DNA from: Escherichia coli
GTDB taxonomy: Bacteria > Pseudomonadota > Gammaproteobacteria > Enterobacterales > Enterobacteriaceae
Length of the DNA: 64,000 nt
Assembly (NCBI GenBank): GCA_021307345.1
Contig: CP089930.1
Span: 558,001 to 622,000 of the forward strand
Direction of reading: 5' to 3'
Made by a program: the position numbers and the translations under genes. Below are positions 1-10,013 of the stretch, in pieces; positions within the stretch are counted from its first letter, which is position 1, and each line of letters starts with the position of its first letter. A model generated the notes under the pieces. The model had not been told where the DNA came from. It was given only the letters and a program-made list of their open reading frames with translations, and made no database searches.

Positions 1-980
1 GTGGAAATTTCGTCTTTACTACGAAAGCTGATAATTGCCCCCAGTAAATCGTCACCAGAACGAATAGCCTCCCGATTAGCAATGACGCTCAGGCCGTTAA
101 AATTTGTCACCACATCCTGGCGTTTTTCATCAATCTGCTCGGTGAAGAAATCGGCGGGTCTGACCACCTCTGCAATGGGTTTGCCCAGCCACTGCCGCCC
201 AGGGGAACTCAGCCCCAGCATTTTTCTTGCGTTACGGTTGATGGCGGTTATGTCACCGTGCGGATCCACTGCAATCAGCCCTTCATAAACCGAACTAAAC
301 AGCGCCTCTTGCTGACGAACAACCCGCGCAATTTGCTTCGGTTCCATCCCCATCATCTGGCGGCGGATATGTGCGGCTAAGAACCACGACAACAGCATCA
401 GAATACCCAGCAGCACGACAAATACGCCGGCCATTGGTAATAAAAATTCGGCACGCCAGCTATCAATTTTACTGACAAGGTAACCCACCGACACCACGCC
501 GATGACTTTGCCATCATCATCAAAGATCGGTGTTTTGGCACGCATCGCCATACCTATCGACCCTTTACCCGTGATGAAGTAGCTCTCCCCTTTCTCCAGC
601 GCGCCGGGTTTGGTGAATTGCATAGGATAACCAATTTTCTCGGGATTAGGATGGTAAAGGCGGATCGAGTTGCGGTCACCTATCACCACATAGTCAAAAT
701 CAGTATCTCTTTGTAATTTATCGGCAATGGTCGCCAGCCGTTTGTAATTACGCGCTTTAACCGCCGTGATGATGCTGTCATTGGAGGCAATAATTTTCGC
801 CTGATTCATTGCCATATCGCGCACATGAAGCGTTAAATAGTCCTCAAAACTGGCCGTAAAATATTGCGCCAGTGCTGCGATGACAAATATTGAGAACACC
901 AGAATCAGCAGGAAGATACGCAACGGAAATGCCAGTCGTTCGAAAAAAGCAAACTGTTTATTCTCATTAAACTGCAACAT
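1..980 (-). CDS. dpiB: Citrate-sensing histidine kinase CitA/DpiB, N-terminal part (cut by window edge)
   Basis: Reading leftward from an ATG at 980, the frame stays open to base 1, giving about 326 codons beginning MLQFNENKQFAFF. It encodes the sensor half of the CitA/CitB (DpiB/DpiA) two-component system, which detects external citrate and induces the cit genes. Visible parts are a first membrane helix (about residues 20-42), a periplasmic Cache/PAS-type sensor domain, a second helix near residues 175-195, and the start of a cytoplasmic PAS domain (SSVYEGLIAVDPHGD). The dimerisation and ATPase domains lie outside the window; the E. coli protein is about 552 residues. It diverges from citC, the expected arrangement. 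Family assignment is secure; function of the whole protein cannot be judged from this fragment. Confidence 0.95.
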   Translation of the reverse strand, partial: MLQFNENKQFAFFERLAFPLRIFLLILVFSIFVIAALAQYFTASFEDYLTLHVRDMAMNQAKIIASNDSIITAVKARNYKRLATIADKLQRDTDFDYVVIGDRNSIRLYHPNPEKIGYPMQFTKPGALEKGESYFITGKGSIGMAMRAKTPIFDDDGKVIGVVSVGYLVSKIDSWRAEFLLPMAGVFVVLLGILMLLSWFLAAHIRRQMMGMEPKQIARVVRQQEALFSSVYEGLIAVDPHGDITAINRNARKMLGLSSPGRQWLGKPIAEVVRPADFFTEQIDEKRQDVVTNFNGLSVIANREAIRSGDDLLGAIISFRSKDEIS

Positions 981-1358
981 TGTTTTCCTTGCGGGGTAAA
1001 CCCTGTCTTTTGGTGAATGTAATTAAAATGTTGAATCTCGATATATAAAAATCAAATATGATCGTGGCAAAATTCATTCATTAAATCAATTAAATAACTT
1101 AAAACCACGCACTAATCCGCAATTACATTAATTAAAAAACTTAAAACCATTAAATAAATAAAAAACCACTAACTCTATGTGAAATAAATCAAAATTTCAC
1201 GCCACAATACTCCTTAGGATGTATGGCAAAAGGAGAAACAGATATACCTCGCTCGCTGCCCTTTCTCCCAACTGAAAATAAAAGGTTATCAGTTTGCAAC
1301 ACTGACTAACATTCATTGCAAATTGATAACAACACATACCTTCAGGATATGACTTATT
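981..1358. promoter_or_regulatory. citA/citC divergent regulatory region
   Basis: This is a 378-bp very AT-rich gap between the divergent citA and citC starts. It should carry both promoters and the DpiA (CitB) binding sites known for this locus. A CRP-like half-site pair, TGTGA-N6-TCAAA, is visible at 1178-1193; its right half is imperfect. The citC Shine-Dalgarno (AGGA near 1343) is unusually far from the start codon. No open frame with coding character lies inside. Confidence 0.6.
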
Positions 1359-2417
1359 ATGTTCGGCAATGATATTTTCACCCGGGTAAAACGTTCAGAA
1401 AATAAAAAAATGGCAGAAATTGCCCAATTTCTGCATGACAATAATTTGAGCGTTGACACAACAGTCGAAGTATTTATTACCGTAACCCGCAATGAAAAGC
1501 TTATCGCTTGCGGTGGAATCGCCGGAAATATTATTAAGTGCGTCGCTATCAGCGAATCTGTTCGCGGTGAAGGACTGGCGCTGACATTAGCCACCGAACT
1601 GATAAACCTCGCCTATGAACGGCACAGCACGCATCTGTTTATTTATACCAAAACCGAATACGAGGCGCTGTTCCGCCAGTGCGGTTTTTACACGCTGACC
1701 AGCGTACCAGGCGTGATGGTGTTGATGGAAAACAGTGCCACACGTCTGAAACGCTATGCCGAGTCACTAAAAAAATTTCGTCATGAAGGGAACAAAATTG
1801 GCTGCATTGTGATGAACGCCAATCCCTTTACTAACGGTCACCGTTATCTGATTCAACAGGCAGCGGCACAGTGTGACTGGCTGCATCTGTTTTTAGTCAA
1901 AGAAGATTCTTCGCGCTTTCCCTATGAAGACCGGCTGGATCTGGTGTTGAAAGGCACCGCCGATATTCCGCGCCTGACCGTGCATCGCGGCTCCGAATAC
2001 ATCATCTCCCGCGCCACGTTCCCCTGCTACTTCATTAAAGAACAGAGCGTCATTAACCATTGCTACACCGAAATTGATCTGAAGATTTTCCGTCAGTACC
2101 TCGCTCCAGCATTGGGCGTTACCCATCGCTTTGTCGGTACTGAACCTTATTGCCGCGTGACCGCCCAGTACAACCAGGATATGCGCTACTGGCTGGAAAC
2201 ACCGACTATCTCCGCACCGCCCATTGAACTGGTTGAAATTGAGCGGCTGCGTTACCAGGAGATGCCGATATCCGCTTCCCGGGTACGCCAACTGCTGGTG
2301 AAAAACGATCTCACGGCTATCGCGCCGCTGGTTCCGGCAGCCACGCTGCATTACTTGCAGAATCTGCTTGAACACTCCCGTCAGGACGCGGCAGCTCGTC
2401 AAAAGACCCCCGCATGA
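1359..2417 (+). CDS. citC: [Citrate (pro-3S)-lyase] ligase CitC
   Basis: CitC acetylates the thiol of the citrate lyase acyl carrier protein using ATP and acetate, switching the lyase on. The 352-residue product matches the E. coli length. The N-terminal ~130 residues resemble a GNAT acetyltransferase fold (ESVRGEGLALTLA). The C-terminal part is a nucleotidyltransferase domain with the motif NPFTNGHRYL near residues 154-163 and an ISASRVRQLL motif near 304, which resembles the ISxxxxR nucleotide-binding signature. It is the first gene of citCDEFXGT and lies 14 bp ahead of citD. Expression should be induced by DpiA under anaerobic, citrate-containing conditions, as established for this operon. 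Confidence 0.97.
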   Translation: MFGNDIFTRVKRSENKKMAEIAQFLHDNNLSVDTTVEVFITVTRNEKLIACGGIAGNIIKCVAISESVRGEGLALTLATELINLAYERHSTHLFIYTKTEYEALFRQCGFYTLTSVPGVMVLMENSATRLKRYAESLKKFRHEGNKIGCIVMNANPFTNGHRYLIQQAAAQCDWLHLFLVKEDSSRFPYEDRLDLVLKGTADIPRLTVHRGSEYIISRATFPCYFIKEQSVINHCYTEIDLKIFRQYLAPALGVTHRFVGTEPYCRVTAQYNQDMRYWLETPTISAPPIELVEIERLRYQEMPISASRVRQLLVKNDLTAIAPLVPAATLHYLQNLLEHSRQDAAARQKTPA

Positions 2418-2431
2418 GAAACAGGTGAAAA

Positions 2432-2728
2432 ATGAAAATAAACCAGCCCGCCGTTGCAGGCACCCTTGAGTCTGGGGATGTGATGATACGCATCGCCCCG
2501 CTCGATACGCAGGATATCGACCTGCAAATCAACAGCAGCGTTGAGAAACAGTTTGGTGATGCGATTCGCACCACCATCCTGGACGTTCTCGCCCGCTATA
2601 ACGTGCGCGGCGTACAGCTGAATGTCGATGACAAAGGCGCACTGGACTGCATTTTACGTGCACGACTGGAAGCCCTGCTGGCGCGCGCCAGCGGTATCCC
2701 GGCTCTGCCATGGGAGGATTGCCAATGA
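2432..2728 (+). CDS. citD: Citrate lyase acyl carrier protein (gamma subunit) CitD
   Basis: This 98-residue acyl carrier protein of the citrate lyase complex carries the 2'-(5''-triphosphoribosyl)-3'-dephospho-CoA group made by CitG and attached by CitX. The modified residue is expected to be Ser14 in the TLESGDVM segment. The acetyl thioester on the prosthetic group is exchanged for citrate by CitF and cleaved by CitE. The stop overlaps the citE start in ATGA, indicating translational coupling. Length and sequence are those of the E. coli protein. Confidence 0.97.
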
Positions 2729-3633
2729 TTTCCGCTTCGCTGCAACAACGTAAAACCCGCACCCGCCGCAGCATGTTGTTTGTGCCTGGCGCTAATGCCG
2801 CGATGGTCAGCAACTCTTTCATCTACCCGGCTGATGCCTTGATGTTTGACCTCGAAGACTCCGTGGCGCTGCGTGAAAAAGACACCGCTCGCCGCATGGT
2901 CTACCACGCACTGCAACATCCTCTGTATCGCGACATTGAAACCATTGTGCGTGTAAACGCGCTGGATTCCGAATGGGGTGTTAACGACCTGGAAGCTGTC
3001 GTTCGCGGCGGTGCAGACGTTGTGCGTCTGCCGAAAACTGATACCGCTCAGGATGTGCTGGATATCGAAAAAGAGATCCTGCGTATTGAAAAAGCCTGTG
3101 GACGCGAACCGGGCAGCACCGGTTTGCTGGCGGCAATTGAATCTCCGCTGGGTATTACCCGCGCGGTAGAAATCGCTCACGCATCTGAACGTTTAATCGG
3201 TATCGCGCTGGGCGCGGAAGACTACGTGCGTAACCTGCGCACTGAACGCTCACCGGAAGGTACGGAACTGCTGTTCGCTCGCTGCTCCATTTTGCAAGCC
3301 GCGCGCTCTGCCGGTATCCAGGCGTTCGATACCGTCTATTCCGACGCCAACAACGAAGCCGGATTCCTGCAAGAAGCCGCCCACATCAAACAGCTGGGCT
3401 TTGACGGCAAATCGCTGATCAACCCGCGTCAGATTGATCTGCTCCACAACCTCTACGCACCAACCCAGAAAGAAGTGGATCACGCACGCCGCGTCGTAGA
3501 AGCCGCTGAAGCCGCCGCTCGCGAAGGCCTCGGTGTGGTTTCCCTGAACGGCAAGATGGTTGACGGTCCGGTTATCGATCGTGCCCGTCTGGTGCTCTCC
3601 CGCGCAGAACTTTCCGGCATCCGCGAAGAATAA
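2725..3633 (+). CDS. citE: Citrate lyase beta subunit (citryl-ACP lyase) CitE
   Basis: CitE splits citryl-ACP into oxaloacetate and acetyl-ACP. It is a TIM-barrel HpcH/HpaI-type lyase of 302 residues starting MISASLQQ. Typical motifs are [19 protein letters not shown] (acidic metal-binding segment), VVRLPKT and [11 protein letters not shown] chose the ATG at 2725, which overlaps the citD stop by four bases and gives the usual family length, over an in-frame ATG 15 bases upstream. The next gene, citF, begins 10 bp after the stop. Confidence 0.97.
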
Positions 3634-3643
3634 GGCAATCAAA

Positions 3644-5176
3644 ATGACGCAGAAAATTGAACAATCTCAACGACAAGAACGGGTAGCGGCCTGGAATCGT
3701 CGCGCTGAATGCGATCTTGCCGCTTTCCAGAACTCGCCAAAGCAAACCTACCAGGCTGAAAAAGCGCGCGATCGCAAACTGTGCGCCAACCTGAAAGACG
3801 CTATTCGTCGTTCTGGTTTAAAGGACGGCATGACCGTCTCCTTCCACCACGCTTTCCGTGGCGGTGACCTGACCGTCAATATGGTGATGGACGTCATCGC
3901 GAAGATGGGCTTTAAAAACCTGACACTGGCGTCCAGCTCTTTGAGCGACTGCCATGCACCGCTGGTAGAACATATTCGTCAGGGAGTGGTCACCCGCATT
4001 TATACCTCTGGTCTGCGCGGCCCACTGGCGGAAGAAATCTCCCGTGGTCTGCTGGCTGAACCGGTACAAATCCACTCTCACGGCGGTCGTGTACATCTGG
4101 TACAGAGCGGTGAACTGAATATCGACGTTGCTTTTCTCGGCGTCCCGTCCTGTGATGCATTCGGTAATGCCAACGGTTACACCGGTAAAGCCTGCTGCGG
4201 CTCCCTCGGCTATGCGATGGTCGATGCCGACAATGCGAAACAAGTAGTCATGCTCACCGAGGAACTGCTGCCTTATCCGCATAACCCGGCCAGTATTGAA
4301 CAGGATCAGGTTGATCTGATCGTCAAAGTTGATCGCGTTGGCGATGCCGCAAAAATCGGCGCAGGCGCGACCCGTATGACCACTAACCCGCGCGAACTGC
4401 TGATTGCCCGCAGCGCAGCAGATGTGATTGTCAACTCTGGCTACTTCAAAGAAGGTTTTTCCATGCAGACAGGCACCGGCGGCGCTTCGCTTGCGGTAAC
4501 CCGTTTTCTGGAAGACAAAATGCGTAGCCGCGATATTCGCGCCGACTTCGCCCTCGGCGGCATTACCGCAACGATGGTTGATCTGCACGAAAAAGGGCTG
4601 ATCCGCAAACTGCTGGATGTGCAGAGCTTTGACAGCCACGCTGCGCAATCGCTGGCTCGTAACCCGAATCATATCGAAATCAGCGCCAACCAGTACGCCA
4701 ACTGGGGTTCGAAAGGTGCATCGGTTGATCGTCTCGACGTGGTGGTACTGAGCGCGCTGGAAATTGACACCCAGTTCAACGTCAACGTGCTGACTGGCTC
4801 TGACGGCGTACTGCGTGGCGCTTCCGGCGGTCACTGCGATACCGCGATTGCATCCGCCCTTTCCATCATCGTCGCACCGCTGGTGCGCGGTCGTATTCCG
4901 ACTCTGGTGGATAACGTGCTGACCTGCATCACCCCGGGTTCCAGCGTCGATATCCTGGTTACCGACCACGGTATCGCTGTTAACCCGGCACGTCCTGAAC
5001 TGGCAGAACGTCTGCAGGAAGCGGGCATTAAAGTGGTTTCCATTGAGTGGCTGCGCGAACGTGCGCGTCTGTTGACCGGTGAACCACAGCCGATTGAATT
5101 CACCGACCGCGTCGTTGCCGTCGTGCGTTACCGCGATGGCTCAGTGATTGATGTTGTACATCAGGTGAAGGAATAA
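3644..5176 (+). CDS. citF: Citrate lyase alpha subunit (acetyl-ACP:citrate ACP transferase) CitF
   Basis: CitF is a 510-residue CoA-transferase-family subunit that swaps the acetyl group on the acyl carrier protein for citrate, making citryl-ACP for CitE. The protein begins MTQKIEQSQRQERV; an upstream in-frame extension inside citE is rejected because the ATG at 3644 gives the family length. Glycine-rich CoA-transferase segments are visible (SFHHAFRGGD, FLGVPSCDAFGNANG, GTGGASLAVTRF, GASGGHCDTA). It sits between citE and citX in a tightly packed operon. Confidence 0.97.
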   Translation: MTQKIEQSQRQERVAAWNRRAECDLAAFQNSPKQTYQAEKARDRKLCANLKDAIRRSGLKDGMTVSFHHAFRGGDLTVNMVMDVIAKMGFKNLTLASSSLSDCHAPLVEHIRQGVVTRIYTSGLRGPLAEEISRGLLAEPVQIHSHGGRVHLVQSGELNIDVAFLGVPSCDAFGNANGYTGKACCGSLGYAMVDADNAKQVVMLTEELLPYPHNPASIEQDQVDLIVKVDRVGDAAKIGAGATRMTTNPRELLIARSAADVIVNSGYFKEGFSMQTGTGGASLAVTRFLEDKMRSRDIRADFALGGITATMVDLHEKGLIRKLLDVQSFDSHAAQSLARNPNHIEISANQYANWGSKGASVDRLDVVVLSALEIDTQFNVNVLTGSDGVLRGASGGHCDTAIASALSIIVAPLVRGRIPTLVDNVLTCITPGSSVDILVTDHGIAVNPARPELAERLQEAGIKVVSIEWLRERARLLTGEPQPIEFTDRVVAVVRYRDGSVIDVVHQVKE

Positions 5177-5179
5177 GCC

Positions 5180-6584
<1,405 letters not shown>

Positions 6585-6634
6585 TAATTTAAGCACTTGA
6601 TAAATTTGGAAATATTAATTTTCGGAGAACCCGT

Positions 6635-8098
6635 ATGTCTTTAGCAAAAGATAAGATATGGAAATTATTGGCCCCACTGGTGGTGATGGGCGTCATGTTT
6701 CTTATCCCTGTACCCGACGGTATGCCGCCGCAGGCATGGCATTACTTCGCCGTGTTTGTGGCAATGATTGTCGGCATGATCCTCGAGCCAATTCCGGCAA
6801 CGGCGATCAGTTTTATTGCAGTGACTATTTGCGTTATTGGCAGTAATTACTTGCTCTTTGACGCCAAAGAATTAGCTGACCCCGCTTTTAATGCCCAAAA
6901 ACAGGCGCTGAAATGGGGACTGGCTGGTTTTTCCAGTACCACTGTCTGGCTGGTATTTGGCGCATTTATCTTTGCATTAGGGTATGAAGTTTCCGGATTA
7001 GGCCGTCGTATTGCCCTTTTCCTGGTGAAATTCATGGGTAAACGCACGCTGACGTTGGGTTATGCAATTGTCATTATTGACATCCTGCTGGCTCCGTTTA
7101 CACCGTCTAACACCGCACGTACCGGGGGTACGGTTTTCCCGGTCATTAAAAACCTGCCGCCGCTGTTTAAATCATTCCCGAACGATCCGTCCGCGCGTCG
7201 TATTGGCGGCTATTTAATGTGGATGATGGTCATCAGTACCAGCCTTAGCTCCTCCATGTTTGTCACCGGCGCGGCACCGAACGTGCTGGGTCTGGAGTTC
7301 GTCAGCAAAATTGCCGGTATCCAGATTAGCTGGTTGCAGTGGTTCCTCTGCTTCCTGCCTGTTGGGGTTATCTTACTTATCATTGCACCGTGGCTTTCCT
7401 ACGTGCTGTACAAACCGGAAATCACACACAGTGAAGAAGTGGCAACCTGGGCGGGTGATGAACTAAAAACCATGGGTGCGCTAACACGCAGAGAGTGGAC
7501 GCTGATTGGCCTGGTACTGCTCAGCTTAGGTTTGTGGGTATTTGGCAGCGAAGTGATTAACGCCACTGCGGTTGGCCTGCTGGCAGTTTCGCTGATGCTG
7601 GCGCTGCACGTTGTGCCGTGGAAAGACATTACCCGCTATAACAGCGCATGGAACACGCTGGTTAACCTGGCAACGCTGGTTGTCATGGCTAATGGCCTGA
7701 CCCGTTCTGGCTTTATCGACTGGTTCGCCAGCACCATGAGTACGCACCTGGAAGGTTTCTCACCAAACGCAACAGTGATTGTACTGGTTCTGGTCTTCTA
7801 CTTTGCGCACTACCTGTTTGCCAGCCTGTCTGCGCATACCGCAACTATGCTGCCAGTCATTCTGGCCGTCGGTAAAGGGATTCCGGGCGTACCAATGGAA
7901 CAACTGTGTATCCTGCTGGTGCTGTCTATCGGTATCATGGGCTGTCTGACGCCGTATGCAACCGGTCCTGGGGTGATTATTTACGGCTGTGGCTATGTGA
8001 AATCGAAAGATTACTGGCGTCTTGGCGCTATCTTCGGGGTGATTTATATTGCCATGCTGCTTCTGGTAGGCTGGCCGATTCTCGCCATGTGGAACTAA
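6635..8098 (+). CDS. citT: Citrate:succinate antiporter CitT
   Basis: CitT takes up citrate in exchange for succinate, the end product of anaerobic citrate fermentation. It is an inner-membrane DASS-family (SLC13-like) transporter of 487 residues with about 12-14 hydrophobic helices. Family motifs include APFTPSNTARTGGTVFPV and the C-terminal LTPYATGPGVIIYG. A strong ribosome site (CGGAG) lies before the ATG. It is the last gene of the cit operon and is followed by a clear intrinsic terminator. Confidence 0.97.
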   Translation: MSLAKDKIWKLLAPLVVMGVMFLIPVPDGMPPQAWHYFAVFVAMIVGMILEPIPATAISFIAVTICVIGSNYLLFDAKELADPAFNAQKQALKWGLAGFSSTTVWLVFGAFIFALGYEVSGLGRRIALFLVKFMGKRTLTLGYAIVIIDILLAPFTPSNTARTGGTVFPVIKNLPPLFKSFPNDPSARRIGGYLMWMMVISTSLSSSMFVTGAAPNVLGLEFVSKIAGIQISWLQWFLCFLPVGVILLIIAPWLSYVLYKPEITHSEEVATWAGDELKTMGALTRREWTLIGLVLLSLGLWVFGSEVINATAVGLLAVSLMLALHVVPWKDITRYNSAWNTLVNLATLVVMANGLTRSGFIDWFASTMSTHLEGFSPNATVIVLVLVFYFAHYLFASLSAHTATMLPVILAVGKGIPGVPMEQLCILLVLSIGIMGCLTPYATGPGVIIYGCGYVKSKDYWRLGAIFGVIYIAMLLLVGWPILAMWN

Positions 8099-8130
8099 TA
8101 CGTTCGTCAAACGCTGAATAAATCATCACG

Positions 8131-8165
8131 CCCGCCAGGTAACCCCACCTGGCGGGCTTTTTTAT
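8131..8165 (+). terminator. Intrinsic terminator of the cit operon
   Basis: CCCGCCAGGT and ACCTGGCGGG form a 10-bp GC-rich stem with a short loop (AACCCC region), followed by a T-run. It lies 33 bp after the citT stop. Confidence 0.9.
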
Positions 8166-8211
8166 GATTTAATAGATAGTATTCAGTGTATGTATGAGTT
8201 CCACACCCATT

Positions 8212-9018
8212 ATGAAAGCATTCTGGCGTAACGCCGCTTTACTGACGGCTTCTCTGCTCTCCTTATCTTCTGTCAACGCCGCTGCGTTGCAGGCAAAACA
8301 GTATGGCGATTTTGACCGCTATGTCCTGGCTCTCTCCTGGCAAACAGGATTTTGCCAGAGTCAACACGATCGAAATCGTAACGAACGAGATGAATGTCGC
8401 CTGCAAACCGAAACGACCAACAAAGCTGATTTTCTGACCGTACATGGCCTGTGGCCGGGGTTGCCAAAATCAGTCGCAGCGCGTGGCGTTGATGAACGCC
8501 GCTGGATGCGCTTCGGATGCGCCACTCGTCCAATCCCGAACTTGCCGGAAACTCGCGCCAGCCGGATGTGTTCATCACCGGAAACCGGGTTATCGCTGGA
8601 AACCGCAGCTAAACTGAGTGAAGTTATGCCAGGGGCTGGCGGACGCTCCTGTCTGGAACGTTACGAATACGCGAAACATGGTGCCTGTTTTGGTTTTGAC
8701 CCGGACGCTTATTTCGGCACGATGGTGCGTCTGAATCAAGAAATTAAAGAGAGCACAGCCGGAAAATTCCTTGCGGATAACTACGGTAAAACCGTAAGCC
8801 GCAGTGACTTTGACGCGGCCTTTGCCAAAAGTTGGGGGAAAGAGAACGTCAAAGCGGTCAAGTTAACGTGCCAGGGTAACCCGGCGTATTTGACTGAAAT
8901 CCAGATTTCGATAAAAGCTGACGCCATCAACGCACCGCTCTCAGCAAACTCATTCTTACCACAACCACACCCTGGCAACTGTGGCAAAGCCTTTGTGATT
9001 GATAAAGTGGGTTATTAA
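8212..9018 (+). CDS. rna: Periplasmic ribonuclease I (RNase T2 family)
   Basis: RNase I is a broad-specificity endoribonuclease of the T2 family that cleaves RNA to 3'-phosphates via cyclic intermediates. It is secreted to the periplasm. The 268-residue form begins MKAFWRNAALL with a signal peptide ending near VNAAA. Both T2 active-site segments are present: FLTVHGLWPG and YEYAKHGACFG, each with its catalytic histidine. Many cysteines fit periplasmic disulfides. An ATG 18 bases upstream is also in frame, but I follow the usual E. coli start. Confidence 0.96.
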   Translation: MKAFWRNAALLTASLLSLSSVNAAALQAKQYGDFDRYVLALSWQTGFCQSQHDRNRNERDECRLQTETTNKADFLTVHGLWPGLPKSVAARGVDERRWMRFGCATRPIPNLPETRASRMCSSPETGLSLETAAKLSEVMPGAGGRSCLERYEYAKHGACFGFDPDAYFGTMVRLNQEIKESTAGKFLADNYGKTVSRSDFDAAFAKSWGKENVKAVKLTCQGNPAYLTEIQISIKADAINAPLSANSFLPQPHPGNCGKAFVIDKVGY

Positions 9019-9110
9019 TCATCTGATCTGTAAAACGTCGTCGCGCGTTTTACGTAAAACATGATGGTTAATATATATACATAATGCGCTGCATTGAGGA
9101 ATTACCTGAA

Positions 9111-9126
9111 TGTGACGTATATCACT
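9111..9126. promoter_or_regulatory. CRP-binding site candidate upstream of rnk
   Basis: TGTGA-CGTATA-TCACT matches the CRP consensus TGTGA-N6-TCACA at 9 of 10 fixed positions. It lies 121 bp before the rnk start. If it acts as a class II site, a -10 element such as TATCAT at 9149-9154 would start RNA near 9161, just before the hairpin at 9165. This is sequence-based inference. Confidence 0.6.
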
Positions 9127-9164
9127 TCAAAGAGTGAGCAACAGTCAGTATCATCATATGAGTT

Positions 9165-9199
9165 AAACCCTCGCCGCCTGACGGTGAGGGTTTTCTTTT
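9165..9199 (+). terminator. Hairpin with T-tract between rna and rnk
   Basis: AACCCTCGCCG and CGGTGAGGGTT pair over 11 bp (one G-T pair) around a short loop, followed by TTCTTTTG. It looks like an intrinsic terminator for rna. Because the likely rnk promoter region lies just upstream, it may instead be a leader hairpin of rnk. Confidence 0.75.
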
Positions 9200-9247
9200 G
9201 GGTATGTTTATCTGCGACACTCGCAGTACCGACGACATGGAGTAAAA

Positions 9248-9658
9248 ATGTCCAGACCAACTATCATCATTAACGACCTGGATGCCGAACGCATCGATAT
9301 TCTGCTGGAGCAACCCGCCTATGCCGGTTTGCCAATCGCCGACGCGTTAAACGCAGAGTTGGATCGCGCCCAAATGTGTCGGCCAGAAGAGATGCCACAC
9401 GACGTGGTGACGATGAACAGCCGGGTAAAATTCCGCAATCTTAGCGATGGCGAAGTGCGTGTACGCACACTGGTGTATCCGGCCAAAATGACCGACAGCA
9501 ATACTCAGCTTTCCGTGATGGCTCCGGTGGGTGCCGCACTGCTGGGACTTCGCGTTGGCGATACCATTCACTGGGAACTTCCGGGCGGCACCGCAACCCA
9601 CCTTGAAGTGCTGGAACTCGAATACCAGCCTGAAGCCGCTGGCGACTACCTGCTTTAA
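9248..9658 (+). CDS. rnk: Regulator of nucleoside diphosphate kinase Rnk
   Basis: Rnk is a 136-residue RNA-polymerase-associated protein related to the GreA/GreB C-terminal domain. It is known for raising nucleoside diphosphate kinase levels, and structurally it lacks the long Gre coiled coil needed for transcript cleavage. Visible here are a short N-terminal helical region ([15 protein letters not shown]), then the Gre-like FKBP-type domain with [29 protein letters not shown] and [14 protein letters not shown]. The ATG follows a GGAGT ribosome site. It is monocistronic, with a terminator 35 bp downstream. Confidence 0.96.
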   Translation: MSRPTIIINDLDAERIDILLEQPAYAGLPIADALNAELDRAQMCRPEEMPHDVVTMNSRVKFRNLSDGEVRVRTLVYPAKMTDSNTQLSVMAPVGAALLGLRVGDTIHWELPGGTATHLEVLELEYQPEAAGDYLL

Positions 9659-9692
9659 TCCCATCTGCACAAGCGTTTACTCGCTTTGCCCA

Positions 9693-9716
9693 GAGGATGC
9701 ATCCGCATCCTCTTTC
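9693..9716 (+). terminator. Intrinsic terminator of rnk
   Basis: GAGGATGC and GCATCCTC form a perfect 8-bp stem with an ATCC loop, followed by TTT and a pyrimidine-rich stretch. It lies 35 bp after the rnk stop. Confidence 0.85.
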
Positions 9717-9800
9717 TGTTCAAATATCAACCAGACTTATCATTTTGCTCTTCCCCGCTACGTTCTAATCTGAACTGGTTATCAACCTGCGGACTCCATT

Positions 9801-9890
9801 ATGAGTGAAGCTCTTGGTATTACAGTGTTTTATATTTTCATCGCGGCAATACTCGTTGTCGCGGTGCTATACCTTGAGCAACACTGGTAG
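9801..9890 (+). CDS. Possible 29-residue single-span membrane peptide
   Basis: ATG at 9801 to TAG at 9888-9890 encodes 29 residues starting MSEALGITVF and ending YLEQHW. Residues 7-25 are almost entirely hydrophobic (Ile, Val, Phe, Leu, Ala, Tyr), and both ends are polar, the pattern of the single-span small membrane proteins of enterobacteria. The ribosome site is weak (GCGGA, about 6 bases before ATG), and I find no convincing promoter of its own. It sits where ybdR is missing. I do not recognise it as a named small protein, and it could be chance, so confidence is modest. Confidence 0.4.
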   Translation: MSEALGITVFYIFIAAILVVAVLYLEQHW

Positions 9891-10013
9891 TGTTTATGTG
9901 AATATATTTTACCAATCAATACTTAATAGATATAAAATCAACGTCGCAAATCACAGAACTGCAATCAATAATGTGATGTTATGTATTCATGCAACAGCAA
10001 GGAGAGAATGCTT

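Larger units (their letters stand above)
9659..10013. other. rnk-uspG junction; ybdR absent
   Basis: These 355 bp hold the rnk terminator, a possible 29-codon ORF (9801-9890) and the AT-rich uspG promoter region. In the K-12 map as I remember it, the ~1.2-kb zinc-dependent alcohol dehydrogenase gene ybdR lies between these two genes. No piece of a dehydrogenase reading frame is visible here on either strand. Confidence 0.8.

Noticed and set aside
1-288. 95-codon plus-strand ORF at the left edge
   Set aside because: It is the antisense of the citA/dpiB coding sequence, which reads through on the minus strand to base 1.
3818-4969. 383-codon minus-strand ORF inside citF
   Set aside because: Antisense shadow of citF, with no ribosome site and no recognisable domain.
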